DNA of 64,000 bases from positions 54,586,778-54,650,777 of the forward strand of contig CM076848.1 in assembly GCA_039519185.1 (NCBI GenBank), read 5' to 3'. The notes beneath the pieces are model-generated. The model was not told the DNA's origin, searched no databases, and saw only the letters and a list, made by a program, of their open reading frames with translations. Both the position numbers and the translations under genes were made by a program. Positions 23,996-36,453 of the stretch are shown piece by piece. How positions within the stretch are numbered: position 1 is the first letter of the stretch; each line of letters starts with the position of its first letter. The stretch comes from Astragalus membranaceus. Its lineage: Eukaryota > Streptophyta > Magnoliopsida > Fabales > Fabaceae.

Positions 23996-25117
23996 CTGAC
24001 CTTTCAAACGGATACATCCATCTGTATTGGACAGGTCCGCCAAGTTTAGCTTCATATGCGAGATGAACAGGAAGATGCTCCATAGAATCAAAGAAACCAG
24101 ACGGAAATATTCTCTCCAACTTGCATAAGATAAGTGGGATGTCTTGTTCCATTTTTGTAAGGTCATCCGCTTTTAGCGTTGCAAAACACAAATTCTTAAA
24201 GCATTGACTTAGTTCAATGAGCGGATTCAAAACGTGTGTTAGCAATGAACTAAAGGCAATAGGAAGTAAGCACTCCATGAATACATGACAATCATGGCTC
24301 TTCATCCCATGTAACCTCCCATTATCCACATCGGAACATCTTGCTAAATTCGAAGAATAACCGTCTGGCATTTTCAACTCAGAAATCCACTGATAAACTG
24401 CTTTCGCTTGCTCCGTAGATAAAGTATAATTGGCTTTGGGTTTTGTTATACCCCAATTTTGTCCGATCTTTTTTTTTTCTCGCAATCATTTTTAACTTAG
24501 TCCGCGTGTCATAGGTCCCAAGGAATATCATTACGAAAACGGAATTGCGAGCACTGTCTCAATTTGGACCAGTTTGTCCAATTGGGCCTAGGTCCAGCAT
24601 TTTGGACCTGATTTTGGTAGTTCTATAATTGGGCCTATACTTGACATCTTTGGGACAGTTTTTTAATAAGTGGGCTTATGTCTAATATTTTGGGCCCAAT
24701 TTAGTCATTCAACTCAAAAGCCATAAAAATAATAATAAATTCAGAAAATAAAAAATATATATTATAATTTACAATAATCCCAAAAAAAATCCAAAAATTC
24801 CTAAAAATAATAAAAAATACAAAAAAATATAGAAAAACGAAAATTACAAAAATTACAAAAAATGAGAAAAAGGCAGCAGCTGAACCCTAGCTCCTTTCCT
24901 TGCTCACCAAGCATCCACCTTCTCCAACCCAAGCCCAAAACCTGCAAAATAGGAAATAAAATCAAATTAGAATCAGGAAATTAAAAGCTAAACCTAAAAT
25001 TTGCCTATAAAAACGAGCTTGAATCACAGAGAAAATCAGACACAGAAATAGAAAAAAAACAGACACGAAATTGAGAAAAACTCGGAGCAAAATTAGGGTT
25101 TTGTACCGAAACCCTAA

Positions 25118-26752
25118 TGGTGTGGTTTATTATATGCAAGTATACATAGTCACACAAGTTATAAAGTGATAAGAAAGGTCGAACCCACAGGGATTATGTA
25201 TTGTAAATTTTTGTAGTTCAAAGTGTACACTTAGTGTGTCTACACTATTCAGTATTTTTGGTTTGGAGTTTTTTCAAAATAAGTAAAATAATAATAAGCA
25301 ATAAAATGTGTGAGAAATCAGTTGGAAAAAGTAGTTGAGATGTTTTCACCAAGTACTTTACTTCTAAGTGTTTTAATGGAGTATGTAGTGTGGGAACACT
25401 GGATGTAGGTGCATCAGTTTGTGCCTTTCAGCACTTCTCTTCAGAGTTTCATTACAAGCTCTTATGATCTTTGTTTTCTACAGTAAAGAAAGGTTTGTCA
25501 ATTCCTCCCTTGCCTCCTAACAATGATCCAAGTTGCTAAATAGGTTCACTCTTGTAATTTTATTATCCTAAGAACTATGCTATCCTATGTCTAGGTTTTA
25601 GCATATATTTAACAAAGTTTCCTTTATTAAATACTTGTTCCTATTAACTCTTGAGTTCATAAATGTAGCCCATGTCTGCTGCTACAAGTTTTACCTATTC
25701 TAAAGTGATCAATTCCAGAATAAGTTGAAAGAAGTGTTATGCAAGAGTTTAAAGTGTTTACACTACATAAACCATAATAACATAGTTAGAAGTTCATTAC
25801 AAGGTTAGAACATCTCAACTTAAGGGAATTTAGCTCATGTTACTCATGTTATAAAGCAAAGAATATGCAAAGAACATAAGTAAATGAATAATAAGGCAAA
25901 AGAACTTAAAAGAGTAGAGATTACTTGAATATAAGATCTTTTGCATTAAGTTCCCAAGTTGAAGTACAATAAAGATTTCTTACACGAATTTCTTCAAAGT
26001 AGAAGTGAAGGGAATGGTTGTCAAGCACTTCCTCACCTTCCTCTCCTTAGAAACTTAAAATGAAAATAAACTAAACCTAAACTAAACTGAAAGATAAAAG
26101 ATTTAAAGATGTCAAAGATGATAGAAGATAGATGATATATTCTTTTGTGAAGGATTTGGCTTCTATTTATAGGCTTGAAAGCTTTCCTCTTGCAAGGGGT
26201 TTCCTTTGGCGCGAAAGATCAGCTGAGGGACCGAACATGGTTAGTTTGTTGACAACCAATCAAGCAAGCTGCACAGTTTTGGTCGCTTGCATGCATAACA
26301 AAAGAAGAGGTCCATTGGAGAAGTGCCACATGTCTTTTAGATAAGCTTAAGTCTTGCAACTTGATTTTTATGTGTATCGCCGACTTCAGCAAGTGGCTCA
26401 GCTCCAGGTGACTAGGCATGACGTCACTAATCAAGTGTGGAAGCATTGAAATGGTCTTTGGATGTTTTGGTATTAACTGCAGAATTTTAGCAGGTGTTGT
26501 CAGTGTTTCCACTCCTGGTGTTTCCACTCCTGGTGTTGGCAGTGTTTCCACTCCTGCAGTAGCTGCACTGAACAAAAACATCAAACTTAACAAGAATTGT
26601 GCATTTTGCCTAGATCATTGCCCTTTATCCATTTGAATATGTAGAATGTTGTTCCTTGCTAAATAAGCTATAAATATATATAAATGTTCTTGAAAACAAG
26701 CAATAACTCAAGCTTAATTGTATGAATAACTCTATATAAAATAGAGTTATCA
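25118..26752 (-). mobile_element. solo LTR nested in the Tat/Ogre-like LTR
   Basis: Read on the minus strand it begins TGATAACTCTATTTTATATA and ends AATAAACCACACCA, flanked by the 5-bp duplication CCTAA (25113-25117 and 26753-26757). It has no open frame of note. A block reading CCTGTGGGTTCGACCTTTC on the minus strand is common near the 3' end of plant gypsy LTRs. Length is 1635 bp. Confidence 0.75.
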
Positions 26753-28130
26753 CCTAATCACCAAAATTCTGAAAAGGGGACAGCAGCCATAGCAGTAAGG
26801 AAACAAAGAACAACAGTAGCAGGCGTAACAACAACATGCAAATACTAACAGCAGGCAACAGGAAACCAAACAGAGGCTGGAAAAGAGGTTGGTTAAAATG
26901 TTTTGGCTTTCTTTTAAGTTTTAGGAATTTCAGGAACATGATATGTTATCCAGTTTAGGTTTTTTCTATGAGTACTAATAATGTAAATAAGTTAGGGCTA
27001 TGAACAGATTAGGTTGCATAAGCAACAATTGAATTAGGGTTGAAATAGACTATTCTGTAAAAATTATATTTGTACATACGAACTAAAGTAGGAACCAACA
27101 TCTAGGATTGGTGATGATTTAAAAATAGGGCCCAGGGTTAAGCGAAACTAGGATTGTTTTGCATTAAATAATAGACATTAAGGTTTTAAAGAATAATATA
27201 GCTTCAGTCTTAATTTAGGGTAAGATTTGTGTTACTGTTTTTGAACCAAAATTAGGGTCCAGAAGAAAAGACATATAGGAAACAGATAAAAAATGAGTAG
27301 ATTTGGGGATTTTCGAAACCCTAAAAACGAATTCAGGAAAGAAGAAAAAACGGAATAGGACGTAGGGAGGAGGAAACGAAACAGAGGAAAAATAGAATCA
27401 GAAAGTTACCGTTCAGCTCCGACCACCGTGACGGTGGTCGTCTCCCCAAACGCGCCGTCGTCGCCACCGTGAACTACCCGTGGACCACCACGCCGTCACC
27501 TTCCTTTGGTTCTCCTTGCCCATCGTAGCCATCACGCACGAAATCCAAACCAAACACTGTCGTCCTCCCCGTCACCATCGTAAGCCGCCGCCGTTGCAAC
27601 GCTCTTCACCGGAAGCAGAAGGGCCAGCCGCCGTCGTAGCAGTACCGGGTGACCTCCTCCCTCTCATTCTCTTTCGTTCCCTTTCATTCTTTCTCCTCCC
27701 TCTTCCCCCCTTTCTCTCTCCGAAATCATCTCGCTCTCTCCGCAAATCTCTCTCTCTCACCAGAAAATTTCGCATGCTGCCCTCTCTCTCCTTTGATGAA
27801 ACGACGCAGCTGGAGAATGAAAGGGAAGGAAATTAGGTTTAGGTTAAAATGAAATGGGCTCTTATATCCCTCAGTTTTTTTTGTTTTAATTTTTGGTTCA
27901 GATTACTGTATGCACCACACTAATTCCTGTATACGCCCCCCTGAAAAGCCCATAAATTCGCAGGCCAGTCTACAAACTGGCCTGCTGCCTTTCACACCCC
28001 TTTTTAATAATACAACTCCATTTCTGCGAACTGCACTCCATTTTACTATTGCACCCTCTCTCTTCATTTTTATTATTTTCTTTTACAAAAAACCTATAAA
28101 AATAAATAGATGAATATTTCATTTTTAAAA

Positions 28131-28520
28131 AATATAAATAGGGGCCTAAGTCGGCTGTACAGTCGGGTTAGTCTGTTTTTAGGTCACTAATGAACCGTTA
28201 CGAATCATGTCCTAAAATCCCTATTTAAAACAAACTTCTAAATTAAAATAAATACAAACACATTTCTTTCCACAAACCAATTTTCTAAATAGGGGGCTAA
28301 GCCGACTGTACAGACGAGTTAGTCAGCATTTTAGGGCGAATGAACCGTACAGATCAAGAGTCCTAAAACCCCCATTCAAATAAAATCAAACCACCACACG
28401 TCAAACTATCTTCCAAACTTCAAAAAACTCCATTTTCACAAAGTAGGGGACTAAGCCGACTGTACAGTCGAGTTAGTCATCATTTTAGGACAAATGAACC
28501 GATCACTCAGGAGTCCTAAA
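28131..28520 (+). repeat. three 150-bp repeats inside the solo LTR
   Basis: Copies start near 28137, 28287 and 28440. Each begins with an AGGGGNCTAAG block, then CGACTGTACAGTCGAGTTAG, TTTTAGG and ATGAACCG. Each copy contains the palindrome GACTGTACAGTC. Confidence 0.7.
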
Positions 28521-29576
28521 ATCCCTAAATAAAATACACCAACAAACAAACTTTTTCTACCCAAGAACTACGTGTGATTTGATTCTCTACCAAGAGATAC
28601 GTAGGAGCCGAGGGCGGCCGACCTCTGTCAATTGCGCTAATAAAAAACCTTTTTTAGTCTTTTCCTAAATAATCCTTTTCTTAAATTCAAATAAAATATC
28701 GAGTTTCTTCTTCCTCCTTAATTCACAATAAAAGGGTAAAAATAAATGTTTTCAAAATTAACCTTCACTTCTACAACTAATTAGCAGGTAACCTTCCTTA
28801 GGAAGGATGCTATGGGGTGCTAATACCTTCCCCACGCATAATCGACTCCCGAACCCTAATCTGGTCTCAAGGACCCTTATCCATTCCAAAAGGGATTTTC
28901 CAATGTTTGCCCTTAAACTAAACTTTGGTGGCGGCTTCATCTTTTGAACCTTTGAGGAATCCTCACCCGGATTTTTCGGTCGCTATAGGTTTCAGTGTCC
29001 TACCGTTAGCTTACTAAACCAACAACAAATCCTTTCGCCTGCAGTAATGATCCACGTCCTTCCTAGCCTTCTCATTGTCTTTTGTTTTACCTTTCACGTT
29101 CATAACAGTATTAAATATGTTATCAAAGAAATTCTTTTCAATATGAATTACATCGAGATTGTGTCTCAATAGATTATCTTTCCAATATGGAAGTTCCCAA
29201 AAAATACTTTTTTTGGTTCAATTATGCCATAGTCCATAACCATCTGGACGAGAAACAACACCCGCAACAACTTCCACAGGAGGGATATCCTTGACACTGT
29301 TCCAAACTTCTTCTGGTGTCAGCCTACAAGGAGGTTCAGCTGTTTCAACATTCCCCTTGATGAATGCATATTTTGACTTTCTAAAAGGATGCTCGGTAGG
29401 TAAAAACCTACGCGAGTCAAACCACGAGGTTTTTCCTCCATATTTAAGAGTAAAATCCTTTGTGTCAATCATGCAAATCAGACACGTCATCTTACCATGT
29501 GTCCCCCATCCAGACAACATTCCATACGCAGGAAAGTCATTAATGGTCCACATCAAAGCCGCCCTTTGATAAACTC

Positions 29577-30415
29577 CAATTTTTCTGAGGGTGGTGAGGC
29601 TGCAAGAACATTAAGAACTGCAATATGCCAAGTCCCTGCACAGTAAGTACTTTTTCTAGAGGGTCCTGAATTCTAAAATCATCAAAACTTTCAGAGGTAA
29701 CCACGTCATTAATATCCATAGCTTGAATAAAATTACAAGAAGCAAATGAGGAAGGATTTTTTAATGAGTTCAAGACTTGGGACATCAATTAAGCTTTTTC
29801 CTGTAGCTAAGAAAGGACGCCCCAAAATAATTGGGACTTCCTCATCTTCTTCCATATCCAATACAACAAAATCAGCAGAGAAAATAAACTTATCAACCTT
29901 AACTAAAACATCTTCCACCACTCCACGGGGGTGGGCAATGGATCTATCAGCCAGGTGCAAAGTGATGTTAGTAGGATGGGGTTCCTGCAAACCAAGCTTT
30001 CTAAAAACAGAAAAATGCATCAAATTTATACTTGCTCCTAAATCACATAAAGCCTTTTCAAAATGAGAGTTACCAATTGTACAAGGGATAGTAAAACTAC
30101 CTGGATCTTTAAACTTAGGTGGTAACTTTTTTAGAACTATAGCAGAACATTCCTCGTTAAGCCTAACTGTCTCAAAGCCTTCTAACTTCCTCTTGTTAGA
30201 AATAATTTCTTTTAAAAATTTGGCATATTTAGGCATTTGAGCAATAGCTTCAGCAAAAGGAATGTTGATAGGAAATTTTCTAAATATTTCAAGAAATTTG
30301 GCAAATTGCTTATCATGCTGCTCATTTTTAAGTCTTTGAGGATAAGGAAAATTTACCTTTGCTTGCTCATATTTTTCCCTTTCCTTTTTGCTTTCCTCAG
30401 AAAAATTGGAGTAAT
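29577..30415 (-). pseudogene. inverted gag C-terminus and retropepsin segment
   Basis: The minus strand encodes YDYSNFSEESKKEREKYEQA at the gag side, the QMPKYAKFLKEIISNKRKLE block, the retropepsin active-site region ALCDLGASINLM (D-L-G as in Athila relatives), and the flap-side block IILGRPFLATGKSLIDV, then a linker (FRIQDPLEK). The segment faces the opposite way from the RT. It is bounded on both sides by an 18-bp inverted repeat (ACTCCAATTTTTCTGAGG at 29573-29590, and its complement at about 30398-30415), which codes for PQKNWS at both junctions. Confidence 0.8.
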
Positions 30416-33300
30416 CATAGATTTGAGGAATTGGAATGGGGTGATACTCCAAAAACCAAACCTTCAATTGAAGAGGCTCCTGAGCTTGAATTAAAGCCTC
30501 TTCCTTCAAATGTAAAATATCATTTCTTGCACCCCCTTCCTCTTTGCCTGTGATTATTTCTGCAGATTTGACAGACACCGTGGAGGATAAGCTTTTGAGG
30601 GTATTAAGGTCCAACAAAGAGGCCTTTGGTTGGTCTATTCATGATATAAAAGTCATTAGCCCCTCAATTTGCACTCACAAGATTTATATGGAGGATGATT
30701 ACCAACCTCGGGCACTACCTCAACGCCGCCTCAATCCTAACATGAAAGAGGTGGTAAAACAGGAAGTGATTAAGCTTCTTGACGCAGGTATCATCTATCC
30801 TATCTCTGATAGTAAGTGGGTAAGTCCTGTTCAATGTGTTCCTAAAAAGGGAGGTACTACTGTGATGGAGAATGAAAAAAATTAATTAATTGCAGATTAG
30901 GAAAACTACCAGGTGGCGTATGTGCATTGATTATAGAAAATTAAATGATGCCACCCGGAAAGATCACTTCCCCCTTCCCTTTATTGATCAAATGCTTGAG
31001 AGAGTGGCAGGTCATGATTATTATTGTTGTTTGGATGGATATTTCGGTTATTTGCAAATACAAATGGCTTCTGAAGATAAAGAAAAAACTACTTTTACTT
31101 GCCCATATGGAACATTTGCATATCAAAGGATGTCATTCGGTTTGTACTGCCCCTGCCACTCTCCAAAGATGCATGATGGCCATTTTCTCTGACTTGGTTG
31201 AAAAATGCATTGAGATATTCATGGATTATTTTACCGTCTTTGGATCCTCTTATGAGAATTGTTTACATAACTTGAATTCAGTGTTGCAGAGATGCAGGGA
31301 TACCAATTTAGTGCTCAATTGGGAGAAGTGCCAATTTATTGTACAATATTGCATTATTCTAGGACATAAGGTGTCTAATAGAGGCATTGAAGTTGATCCT
31401 GCAAAAGGTTGAGGTAATTGCAAAGTTGCCCCCACCCAATTCTGTTAAAGGGGTTCGTAGTTTTCTAGGCCATGCTGGTTTCTATAGAAGGTTTGTTAAA
31501 GACTTCTCAAAAATTGCAAAGCCTATGAGTGACCTCTTGGTTAAGGAGGCCACTTTTGATTTTTCTAACACTTGTTTGAAGACTTTTAATTGTTTAAAGG
31601 AAAAATTAATTAGTGCCCCTGTTGTTGTTGCCCCCGATTGGTCGCTTCCCTTTGAAATTATGTGTGATGCTTGCGATACTGCTGTGGTTGCTGTTTTGAG
31701 GCAAAAGAAAGAATAAGGTATTCTATACCACTTACTACGCTAGTCTCACCCTTGATGATGCTAAAAGAAATTATACTACCACAGAGAAAGAGTTGCTAGC
31801 TGTAGTGTTTGCTTTTGACAAGTTTCGTCATTACCTTGTTCTTTCTAAAGTTATTGTTTATACTGATCATGCTGCTATTAGATATTTGCCTGGAAAACAG
31901 GATGCCAAACCCAGGTTAATCAGGTGGATTTTGTTGCTACAAGAGTTTGACTTGGAGATTAGAGACAAGAAAGGCTCAGAGAACTTTGTAGCTGACCACC
32001 TCTCAAGGCTTGACCATAGTGTGATGCAGGCCTCAAATGAGGGAGATCAAGGAGGTTTTTCGTGATGAGAGACTTTTAGCTATCTCTATTATTCCTTGGT
32101 TTGCAGACATTGTCAACTACTTGGTGGGTAAGGTTGTTCCCCCTGACTTTTCCTTTCAGCAAAGGAAGAAATTAATTTCTGATGCTAGACACTACTTGTG
32201 GGATGACCCTTACTTGTTTAAAGTATGTGGAGACAAGGTAATTAGGCGTTGTGTGTCTATGGATGAGGTAACTTCTATCCTTGAGCATTGTCATTCTAAA
32301 GAGGTAGGTGGCCACTTTGGCCCAAATAGAACGGCATATAAAGTTTTGCAATGTGGTTTTTATTGGCCTACATATTTAAAGATGCTCATGAATTTGTGAG
32401 AGCTTGTGATAGTTGTCAAAGGAGTGGCAATATTTCTAGGCGTCAAGAGATGCCTTTAAACAACATTTTGGTTTGTGAGATATTTGATGTATGGGGTATT
32501 GACTTTATGGGGCCCTTCCCTAAATCATTTTCAAATCAATACATTCTTGTTGCTGTGGATTAGGTGTCTAAGTGGGTAGAAGCCGTAGCCTTACCCACTA
32601 ATGATGCTCGGGTGGTGGTGAAATTTTTAAAGGAAAACATTTTCTCCAGATTTGGCACTCCCCGAGCCATTATTAGCGATGGTGGCACTCATTTTTGTAA
32701 TAAACAATTTGAAAATCTCTTGAGCAAATATGGTGTCACTCATAAGGTAGCAACTCCTTACCACCCACAAACTAGTGGGCAAGTTGAAATTTCAAACAGA
32801 GAGCTGAAAAGGATTTTAGAGAAGACAGTTAGTGCATCAAGAAAAGATTGGTCTTTGAAACTTGATGATGCACTATGGGCCTATAGGACTGCTTTTAAAA
32901 CCCACATTGGGATGTATCCTTACCGTCTTGTTTTTGGAAAAGCATGTCATTTGCCTGTTGAATTAGAGCATAAAGCACTTTGGGCTTTAAAATTTCTAAA
33001 CTTTGATGCTCAGCTTACAGGTGAAAATAGGTTGCTGCAGCTCAATAAATTGGATGAACTCCGTTTGGGAGCCTATGAGAATGCCAAGTTATATAAGGAG
33101 CGGACTAAAAAGTGGCATGACAAGCGCATCCAGCAGCGTGAATTCCATGTAGGTGAGAAAGTTTTAATTTATAACTCACGTTTGCGTCTTTTTCCAGGAA
33201 AGTTGCGCTCAAGGTGGTATGGCCCCTACACTATTACTCAAGTGTTTCCTTATGGAGTGCTTGAGGTATCCCATGAAGATGACACTAGTGTTAACATAAA
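30400..33300 (+). pseudogene. gypsy pol: reverse transcriptase, RNase H, integrase (broken)
   Basis: The plus strand shows a pre-RT linker (LELKPLPSNVKYHF), RT (DAGIIYPISDSKWVSPVQCV, WRMCIDYRKLNDATRKDHFP), RNase H (TTEKELLAVVFAFDKFRHYL, then YTDHAA) and integrase. The integrase has a zinc-binding H and CxxC (EHCHSKEVGGHFGP, CDSCQRS) and all three core acids: D in GIDFMGPF, D in ISDGGTHF, E in GQVEISNRE. The RT catalytic motif reads FMDY instead of FMDD near 31219-31230. Stops or frameshifts occur near 30883, 31145, 31410, 31714, 32062, 32397 and at TAG 32561-32563. Integrase loses its C-terminus where it runs into gag sequence near 33290. Confidence 0.85.
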
Positions 33301-33843
33301 GCTGGATGCTCTCTCTAAACAGGTGCAATCTATGATGAAGGTACAAGCTTCATCTACTCCAATAGTTACCTCCACTAGTGACATCACAAATAATCTCTGG
33401 GGAGGCCTAACTGAAAAAGTCAACTATCTTGGTCAGAAGAAAAGTGAGTTAAGGCCTGGTATGCAAGATTCTTTAGTTAGATACATGGAAAAAGTTGGAC
33501 ACCCGTGCATGGGTGTTTTAGCCAATTACATGGACAGGACTGATGAGAGGTTGCAATCCATTGAAGAACTGATAAAAGCACAGGGCCGGCCAACAACTTC
33601 AACTGAAGAGGCCAATTATGTTCAGAATTCCAACAGGACCCAAAATGACCCTTATTCAAACACTTACAATCCGGGTTGGAGAAATCACCCTAATTTCTCT
33701 TGGGGAGGACAACAAAAGGAGCAAAGCTCAAACTCCTATAAGCCTCCACATGTGCAAAGGCAAGAGGAGAAAAATTTGGATACCAATGATGTGTTGACAA
33801 GGTTTATGCAGCAGACAAATGAAAAATTTGGAAGCTTGGAAAC
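33300..33843 (+). pseudogene. displaced middle gag segment fused behind integrase
   Basis: Directly in frame with the integrase remnant, the sequence becomes gag-like: LDALSKQVQSMMKVQAS, a DPYSNTYNPGWRNHPNFSWG block typical of Athila/Tat gag proteins, and NDVLTRFMQQTNEKFGSLET. In a normal element this lies upstream of protease, so the order is permuted. It ends abruptly at the reversed LTR. Confidence 0.7.
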
Positions 33844-33844
33844 T

Positions 33845-35057
33845 TGTTGCGTCAAAGACACACTTAGAGAAAGTGTACTCTATCGCAGAAGTAGTATAAA
33901 AAATATCGTCTCCATAGGGATTAATTAATAAGTACCAAACTAATCAAAATTTGTTATTGTTTAGACGAACGAATATTTGAAAGTTGTAACGGAAACAAAT
34001 AAAACAATAAATAACCAGAATTAAAATGAAAGGTTGAATCAATGGAGAGAGGCCTAGGGTCACGGTTTCACTTGCAACCTTCGATTCCCCTATGTCTAAT
34101 TCTACCTGAATTCCTTTATTTATTCAATTAGTAATCCCTTTACTAAAACTATTAATCCGTTTGGTTATTCGGGATTAATATTCTTTTTCTTAAACTAACC
34201 ATTGTTTGGTCATGCAAGAATTTAAATTAAAGAAAAGCATAAAGAGCAAAAAGGTTGAATGATTGGAAGACTAAATTAAAGTTTGGTCATGCATTAATTA
34301 TAGTCTCAATTATCCTATAGGTCCACTAACTAATTGCAGTACGGTCGCTGATCAACTAATTGATTATGAACATGCAAAGGGTTGTCAATCCTAGTTATGT
34401 GATAAAAGCAATAAGATAATATTAATTGAAATAAAAGTCGGGAATTCAAAGCATAAATTAAAACATAAAAAGGTCTCTAATCAATAGTGACTAAGAACAA
34501 TGAAATAAAACTAGGAGTCATGAATTACAGAGATAAAAATAACCCGAAAGATGGAGGAAATTTTGATCTTGAGTATTCAGTCTCCATCTCTGCTCCAAAG
34601 CTCTCCACGGTGTCAACAAGGTACCCAAGTTCTCCACTCTCTCCTCGTCTCTGTGTTGTTGCCGTCCTCCATTTGTTATGTTGTGCGGCTCCTATTTATC
34701 AAGTAGCGCCTAGGGTTCCGTGCGCACTCAAGTGGAGTTGAATTATCTCACGTGCCTCCTCCACTTCATGCGGTGCCTTCTTTCTTTTCTTTTTAATTTC
34801 CATTGTGGGCTTCACTCTCAACAATTGGGCCATATGTTTCTTCTTTCAAATAGGCTTGGCACATTTTAATTCTTCACAATTCAACAATCAGCCCATATAT
34901 AAATAGGCTTAAAATGGCTTTTAGTTCCTTTTTTTATGTTTAATTCTCTCCCGTCAAATATAGAACAAATTAAGTTAATAATTTATTTAAGTGATAATTA
35001 TTGTTCTAAAAATGACTGAAAAATATCTCTAAAAATGCACTTATTTGAAGTTTATCA
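33845..35057 (-). repeat. LTR of the scrambled gypsy element, reversed
   Basis: On the minus strand it runs from TGATAAACTTC (35057) to CTTTGACGCAACA (33845), 1213 bp with TG...CA ends and non-coding interior. It points opposite to the RT-integrase segment next to it. Confidence 0.65.
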
Positions 35058-36409
35058 CCCTCATCATGAAATTTTGTCTTCGTGCTACATCATAAGTTAA
35101 AACACCATTTCACAACCTTTTTAGGTCATCAATTAAATGTTGCAAATATATGTCAGTACCAGCTGTTGGATTAGTTGGCCCTGGTATTATAGCATTTTAA
35201 AACATGTAGGGTTTAGACATACACATATCAGGAGGAATGTTGTATGGGGTAACAATAACTAGCCAACAAGAATACGGTGCTGCTGACGCTTGAATATATG
35301 GTGTGAAACCATCAGAGCATAAACCAAGCCGAACATTGCGTGGATCATTGGCAAAATCTGGATGAACACAATCAAAATGCTTCCAGGCTTCACCATCAGA
35401 TGGATGACGTAATTCACCAGAATTATTTCTATTTTCATAGTGCCACGTCATTTTACCCGCAGTTTCCAATGAAGTGAACATCCTCTTCAGTCTTGGTATA
35501 ATCGGAAGATAGAACATTGCTTTCCTTGGAACTGGTTTGCCTCTGCTTGTCCCTTTCCTGCTGACACGATACCGTGGCTCTTGACAAAACTTGCATTCCA
35601 TCAATTCTCCATCATTTATGCCAAACTCATTGTTATAATATATCATGCAACCAGACACACAACAATCAATTCTTATGGAATTTAAACCAAGCTTCGACAC
35701 CAATCTTTTAGCATCATAATAACTCTGCGGAAAAAGTCTTCTAACGGGGGTTGCATCCAACATCATTTTAGTCATGTATTCCATGCACAATTCCGCAACG
35801 TTAAATTGAGACTTAAGACCCAACAACCGAACACACATTGATAACTTAGAGTCTGTAGATCCTTCAAATAATGGTTTATTTGTCTCACTCAAAAACATAT
35901 AAAACCTCTGAGTTTCCTCGTTTGGAACTTCTTCAGCATCATATTGTGGTTCTTCGAAATCCAAATTTACACCGACAACATTAAATATCATCCCTTGAAC
36001 AACATCAAACGACAGCTGAAATCCCGTAGTCGTTGGATTACTACTTGATGTGGAAGCTACAACTGGACTTGACGTGGGACCTTCTACTTGAACATGAACA
36101 TTTTCAACCGCAGAAACTCCAGCTGCTACCTCGCCATGACGGGTCCGTATCCAATAATTTGGCTTAAACCCATTATTGTACAAATCAAGTCGAACATCAC
36201 CTTCATTTTTTATAGATCGAAACATACATTTGGAGCAAGGACATCTAATTCCACCTTATCGCTCAAATTCTTTTTGACGCTTAGCAAAAAGAACAAACTC
36301 TTCGACTCTTTGCACAAAACGTCGCTTCAACCCAGCTCTTCCAGGATACATTCGATCAAACATCCAACTACGATCCATTTTTTTGTGGATGTTCCTATAA
36401 TATATATAG

Positions 36410-36412
<3 letters not shown>

Positions 36413-36451
<39 letters not shown>
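36413..36451. repeat. (TA)n microsatellite
   Basis: Alternating TA run just upstream (minus-strand sense) of the element A transposase start codon. Confidence 0.9.

Positions 36452-36453
<2 letters not shown>

Larger units (their letters stand above)
24444..28987 (+). mobile_element. solo LTR, Tat/Ogre-like, with a nested solo LTR
   Basis: Inserted in the transposase gene with a 5-bp duplication (GGTTT at 24439-24443 and 28988-28992). It starts TGTTATACCCC and ends TTTTTCGGTCGCTATA, a TA instead of the usual CA. The interior is non-coding. It shares layout and motifs with the LTR at 38164: a GC-rich CCACC block, GATACGTAGGAGC, ACGCATAATCGACTCCCGAA and a GGTGGCGGCTT end block. Removing the nested LTR leaves about 2.9 kb, a normal LTR size for that lineage. 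No internal domain or second LTR is present, so recombination between the LTRs has removed the rest. Confidence 0.75.
29567..35057 (+). mobile_element. scrambled Ty3/gypsy retrotransposon (Athila/Tat-like) in element A
   Basis: Inserted in the transposase gene with a near 5-bp duplication (CCCTT at 29562-29566, CCCTC at 35058-35062). Both ends read TGATAAACT(C/T)C inward. The order along the plus strand is abnormal: inverted gag-protease (29577-30415), then RT, RNase H and integrase (30400-33300), then a middle gag segment (33300-33843), then an LTR in opposite orientation (33845-35057). No second LTR of usable length exists. All frames are broken. It resembles a rearranged cDNA, perhaps an autointegration product, rather than simple decay. 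Confidence 0.7.
22660..36378 (-). pseudogene. TnpD/TNP2-type transposase of element A, split by two retroelements
   Basis: Cuts and pastes CACTA elements in its intact form. The pieces are 36378-35063, 29561-28988 and 24443-22660. The start MDRSWMFDRMYPGRAGLKRR leads the Transpos_assoc domain (cysteines C-x-C-x-x-C), followed by the Transposase_21 core with RLGLCSDGFTPY in piece 1, MWTINDFPAYGMLSGWGTHG in piece 2, and DVDNGRLHGMKSHDCHVFME, then LAYEAKLGGPVQYRWMYPFE (DUF4218-like) in piece 3. An intron at about 24000-23860 keeps GT and AG. Damage seen: TAA at 36258-36256, TGA at 29220-29218, and loss of frame near 23150-22990. An acidic tail (DDDGDFEKEWDSN) ends the gene at 22660. The element C copy, which is unsplit, gives the alignment. 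Confidence 0.85.

Noticed and set aside
27480..27836. Proline/arginine-rich open frames on both strands
   Set aside because: They belong to the GC-rich block of the solo LTR and match the corresponding block of the 38164 LTR in style; no protein family recognised.
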